Source of the DNA: GCA-001856825 sp049965815 | GTDB taxonomy: Archaea > Thermoplasmatota > Thermoplasmata > Thermoplasmatales > GCA-001856825 | DNA length: 43,813 bases | Assembly (NCBI GenBank): GCA_049965815.1 | Contig: JBMFVV010000013.1 | Coordinates: forward strand, 1 to 43,813 | Reading direction: 5' to 3' | In this document: piece by piece, positions 41,152 through 43,813 of the stretch | Position numbering within the stretch: the first letter of the stretch is position 1 | Layout: the number at the start of each line of letters is the position of its first letter | Made by a program: the position numbers and the translations under genes | Notes under the pieces: generated by a model | Told to the model about the DNA's origin: nothing | The model's database searches: none | The model's input: only the letters and a program-made list of their open reading frames with translations

Positions 41152-42079
41152 CACTGCTGCCACTCAGCCAGCAAAGCCACAGAGCTACAGGACCAACGTT
41201 GAAATAGACTGGTGCCCGGGGTGCGGTGATTTCGGCATTCTGAACGCGCTGGTGCTTGCACTCCAGGAGATGAAAATACCCAATGAAGACGTTGTCCTCA
41301 CAGGAGGAATAGGGTGCAGCTCCAAGATACCACATTACGTCAACGTGAACACGCTGCACACGCTGCACGGCAGATCTCTGGCACAGGCACAGGCTGTCAA
41401 GATGGCTAATCCACGACTGGAAGTGATATCTGCCTCCGGTGATGGGGACGGGCTGGGAATAGGTTCAGGGCACTTCGTTGCAGCTGGAAGGAGGAATGTT
41501 GACATGACATACATAATTTTCAACAATGGCGTTTACGGGCTGACAAAGGGTCAGGCTTCTCCCACTCTGCCGTATGGGGAGATGCCAAAGAGCATAGAGA
41601 CAGAAAACCTAAAGTTCCCGGTAAACCCGCTCTTCCTTGGCCTTGCATCTGGATTCACTTTCGTGGCAAGGAGCTACTCGTACAACATAAAGCACCTGAA
41701 GGAAACCCTGATAAGGGCAATGAAGCACAGGGGGTTGGCACTTGTAGACGTGATGCAGCCATGCGTCACTTACAACAACATAAACACGAAGGAGTTCTAC
41801 GATCCAAGGCTTTACGACATCGAGAAGGAGGGATGGAATCCTGTTGCTAACAATGATCAGGAATACAAGCAGAAGCTTCCGCAGGCGGTCGCAAAGTCAA
41901 TGGAATGGGGTGACAGGATACCCATGGGTGTTTTCATAGACTACCAGACTGAAACATACGACCAGAAGCTGCAGAGGCTAGTACCGGATTATGGGAAGAA
42001 GAATTACGTGATGGAGCCCATCGATTCCGCCGGAAAGCCGTTGAACGACATCACTAAACTCATGGAATCGTTCTGCTGA
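41144..42079 (+). CDS. 2-oxoacid:ferredoxin oxidoreductase, beta subunit
   Basis: 311 residues. It carries thiamine diphosphate and one [4Fe-4S] cluster. Cluster cysteines C24, C27 (DWCPGCGDFG), C58 (GIGCSSK) and C207 (MQPCVTY) are all present. The ThDP/Mg site is GDGDGLGIG (99-107) with NNGVYGLTKGQ downstream. The partner alpha-gamma gene overlaps upstream by 8 nt. No separate ferredoxin-like delta gene is present, as expected for the two-subunit type. Confidence 0.95.
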   Translation: MTSTAATQPAKPQSYRTNVEIDWCPGCGDFGILNALVLALQEMKIPNEDVVLTGGIGCSSKIPHYVNVNTLHTLHGRSLAQAQAVKMANPRLEVISASGDGDGLGIGSGHFVAAGRRNVDMTYIIFNNGVYGLTKGQASPTLPYGEMPKSIETENLKFPVNPLFLGLASGFTFVARSYSYNIKHLKETLIRAMKHRGLALVDVMQPCVTYNNINTKEFYDPRLYDIEKEGWNPVANNDQEYKQKLPQAVAKSMEWGDRIPMGVFIDYQTETYDQKLQRLVPDYGKKNYVMEPIDSAGKPLNDITKLMESFC

Positions 42080-42107
42080 TTTTTCATTTCTTATTCTTTT
42101 GTTTTTC
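42079..42107 (+). terminator. T-rich terminator after the oxidoreductase operon
   Basis: A series of T runs (TTTTTCATTTCTTATTCTTT and more) begins at the beta subunit stop codon, typical of archaeal termination. Confidence 0.55.
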
Positions 42108-42139
42108 AATCATATATTTGCTGTATGAACCTGCGGAGC

Positions 42140-42487
42140 TTAGGTGTCACGTTGAGTGGAAAGCACACATAAATTCCTCAATATCATCAAATTAGCATCC
42201 TTTCCAGTTGTGTCGACAAACTTTTCATCTGCAGTGCACAATCTACATTCTGCACTCTTTGCTAGCGATAGGTACGCAGAGTCATAAATAGTAGTTCCGG
42301 ACTCCGTTGCAATCCTGATTGAATTTCGGTACAATACATCCAATAAGGGAAATAAATCGATCTGAGACTTAGCAAGTGAATTACCGATTCGTGTTAAATC
42401 CATAATGACTTCAATCCAGTTGATGTATGGGTACTTTTTCATCTTCTCTTTGGTTTCTTTCTCTAACTTGATCGAAATTACTTCCAT
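42140..42487 (-). pseudogene. Collapsed vapB-vapC: antitoxin N-terminus fused to PIN-toxin C-terminus
   Basis: 115 residues. Residues 1-27 (MEVISIKLEKETKEKMKKYP and following INWIEVI) resemble the N-terminus of VapB antitoxins. From about 28, DVLYRNSIRIATESGTTIYD and SAYLSLAKSAECRLCTADEK match the C-terminal half of VapC PIN-domain toxins, with the late aspartates in YDSAY and TADEK. The antitoxin C-terminus and the toxin N-terminus with its first catalytic Asp/Glu are missing. One in-frame deletion across a vapBC operon would give exactly this. It cannot be a functional PIN RNase; DNA binding might persist. Confidence 0.7.
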
Positions 42488-42663
42488 AACTGGTAAAACG
42501 AGAAAGTTCAGGGAATATGAGTATTATTCGTCCAGTCACCGGCAGAAGTTTCAAATCGGAGGTAATTCAATGCTGATCAAACTTTGGGTGACTGTCTAAT
42601 ACCACCACTTTTTCATCTGATCAAACTTGATAAGGTATTAATACCTTAAGTGATTAACATTTC

Positions 42664-43167
42664 GTGGAAATAAAAGCATATATAAAGGATCAAGTGGGCT
42701 CAGAATTAAGAAAGGAGGCTATCAAAAGGTTCAAATCATTCAGAGGTTCACTCAGCAATGCAATTGAAGAGGCTGTGATTCAATGGTTACGAAGGAACGA
42801 GAGGATTGAATATAGACTCAAGGAGTTGATTGAAAAGGCTACGCTTGATCCAGAAGTGCTGGCAGTATTTATGTTCGGGAGCTACGTAGAAAGAAAAACG
42901 GATTACCGGGATATCGATCTCGCTTTTCTAATTAGAGATGAAAGTGACGAGGTGACAGTACTATCAAAGTACGACGACTTTGATAACAATCCAAACTTTG
43001 ACATTTCTTGCCTTAATTCACTCGGAACAATCTTAAGAAAAGAGGTGCTGGAAGGGGGGATTATTCTGCTATCGAAAGATAAGAATTCCCTTTATGACTT
43101 TGCTGAAGAGACAATAAGAGAGTACTCTGATTTTCAGAAATTATACGAGATGATGATCAATGGATGA
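42664..43167 (+). CDS. mntA: MNT-type nucleotidyltransferase antitoxin with RHH-like N-terminus
   Basis: 167 residues from GTG. Residues 1-45 resemble a ribbon-helix-helix DNA-binding segment (GSELRKEAIKRFKSFRGSLS followed by NAIEEAV), then a coiled linker, then a minimal nucleotidyltransferase: FGSYVERKTDYRDIDLAFLI with G72-S73, D83 and D85 forming the GSx(9)DxD site. In HEPN/MNT (type VII) systems the MNT protein blocks the HEPN toxin by AMPylating a tyrosine. The extra N-terminal domain could allow promoter autoregulation. The stop overlaps the HEPN gene start by 8 nt. Confidence 0.85.
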   Translation: MEIKAYIKDQVGSELRKEAIKRFKSFRGSLSNAIEEAVIQWLRRNERIEYRLKELIEKATLDPEVLAVFMFGSYVERKTDYRDIDLAFLIRDESDEVTVLSKYDDFDNNPNFDISCLNSLGTILRKEVLEGGIILLSKDKNSLYDFAEETIREYSDFQKLYEMMING

Positions 43168-43588
43168 AATAGAGAAAATCAGGTCAAAGTTGAATGGAAT
43201 AAGTGTATTTGTTAATGAAATTAGGTCCAAGCTACCTCCAACACTTGACAGATATTTCTCTTCTGAATTTGTCCTCAAGAGAGCTTTTGAAAGAGATTTG
43301 CAGCTGATAAGTGACACGGAAATGGAAATACTCGCACTACTGGCACGACTCAAGGATGTTGGAATAGCCGCGACGGATAGCGGTTTAATCGACAAATTCC
43401 GAAACATCCTTACATTTAAGACGCTTGAACACGTAAGAGAATTGAGAAGGCTTAGGAATGTCCTCACGCATGCGTATGCTGATAGGAAATATGACGAAAA
43501 GGTGTACAATTCCGCAACTATGCTTGAAAGTGTGGAAGTGTTCGTAGAAGAGGTTGAAAAGATAGTCAAATCCTTACATAAAGTCTAG
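43160..43588 (+). CDS. hepT: HEPN-domain toxin (HepT-like)
   Basis: 142 residues, all helical. The RNase motif Rx4HxY is complete: R99, H104, Y106 in LRNVLTHAY. HepT-type HEPN proteins cut RNA, and the Y in this motif is the residue AMPylated by the partner MNT antitoxin in characterised pairs. The gene overlaps the MNT gene by 8 nt, the classical antitoxin-toxin order. It is intact. I see no gene in 43589-43712 downstream. Confidence 0.87.
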   Translation: MDEIEKIRSKLNGISVFVNEIRSKLPPTLDRYFSSEFVLKRAFERDLQLISDTEMEILALLARLKDVGIAATDSGLIDKFRNILTFKTLEHVRELRRLRNVLTHAYADRKYDEKVYNSATMLESVEVFVEEVEKIVKSLHKV

Positions 43589-43712
43589 GTTCATGATTTA
43601 TCAAATGCAGGTACCTTTAGTAGTAGTTGGCGAATATACATTAGATAAAACTTGTCCCCAGAGACTTTTAAGAGAGAAATCCCGATAATCTCTATCAAGA
43701 ACATGCACCCTT

Positions 43713-43813
43713 CTATTTTTTTCTTACTCTCGAGAATGTCATATCCACAGCGAAAGTGTATTCCTTCGACCTGTCTGCAAGCACACTCTCTCTCGTAATA
43801 GGGAGAGAGGCAG
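43713..43813 (-). CDS. C-terminal tail of an unrecognised protein (5' end beyond the window)
   Basis: A minus-strand frame enters from the right edge and reads LPITRESVLADRSKEYTF, then AVDMTFSRVRKK and TAG at 43715-43713: 32 visible residues. Codon use (AGA, AGG, TCG) resembles neighbouring genes. Too short to assign. Confidence 0.4.
   Translation of the reverse strand, partial: ASLPITRESVLADRSKEYTFAVDMTFSRVRKK

Noticed and set aside
43780..43808. CTCTCTCTC / GAGAGAG inverted repeat at the right edge
   Set aside because: Low-complexity match lying inside the tail of a coding frame; probably chance.
1..43813. CRISPR arrays, rRNA genes, prophage modules, replication origin repeats
   Set aside because: No regularly spaced repeats, no rRNA-like sequence, no phage structural genes and no clustered origin boxes were seen on either strand.

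Overview
The window looks like a chromosomal scaffold of a Thermoplasmatales-type archaeon. Evidence seen directly: archaeal information genes (RNA polymerase subunits K and D, ribosomal proteins S13/S4/S11, SRP54, Sec61-beta, Nop5, Trm1), the two isoprenoid ether-lipid enzymes GGGP synthase and a DGGGP-synthase-like UbiA protein, archaeal dihydroneopterin aldolase, AGG/ATA-rich codon use, and many genes with a TATA-like box about 25 nt before the start codon, as expected for leaderless mRNAs. The placement in Thermoplasmatales is an inference. A 10-N run at 306-315 marks a scaffold join.

Layout. 1-461: tail of one unknown gene and a gap-split unknown gene. 722-2832: a two-gene PLP operon (cystathionine beta-synthase/cysteine synthase and cystathionine gamma-lyase/synthase). 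2833-9400: an accessory island of mobile-element debris. It holds a nearly complete two-gene IS with candidate terminal inverted repeats, two separated IS66 transposase fragments in opposite orientation, a NYN-domain nuclease-like gene, two genes broken by internal stops or frameshifts, a TPR gene that appears 5'-truncated at an IS66 junction, tRNA-Leu(GAG), and a TnpB relic with its right-end hairpin. 9411-13611: purC, pdxS, a PfkB-type kinase and an MFS transporter. 13612-15406: a tightly overlapped operon of NAD kinase, a JAMM protein and a ComB-like protein. 15557-20454: a large GT-C-like membrane protein, an HPS-RraA fusion, a secreted protein and Nop5. 20522-21617: fRMsr-like GAF protein, rpoK and an unknown protein. 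21635-25971: an aminotransferase, a lone ABC ATPase, and an N-acylamino acid racemase/amidohydrolase pair. 26011-29497: mptD-THEP1-trm1 and DGGGPS-GGGPS operons. 29494-33494: TPR protein, lysine 6-aminotransferase, LipB and a MalY-type C-S lyase. 33649-37367: rps13-rps4-rps11-rpoD-srp54. 37361-39233: gamma-carbonic-anhydrase-like protein, AmrS-like radical SAM enzyme, and a short Sec61-beta gene. 39421-42079: 2-oxoacid:ferredoxin oxidoreductase. 42140-43588: a toxin-antitoxin patch with a collapsed vapB/vapC fusion and an intact MNT/HEPN pair. The right edge carries the tail of another gene.

How genes work together: the PLP pair can move sulfur between homocysteine and cysteine; GGGPS and DGGGPS catalyse consecutive steps of membrane lipid synthesis; the racemase and amidohydrolase can convert N-acyl amino acids to free amino acids; the alpha-type ribosomal operon is joined to SRP54, with Sec61-beta a little further on. 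I did not find a convincing wholly new multi-gene system. The most unusual signals are the decayed 5-9 kb island, the vapB-vapC collapse, the RHH-like extension on the MNT antitoxin and the 143-bp convergent overlap at 17.5 kb.
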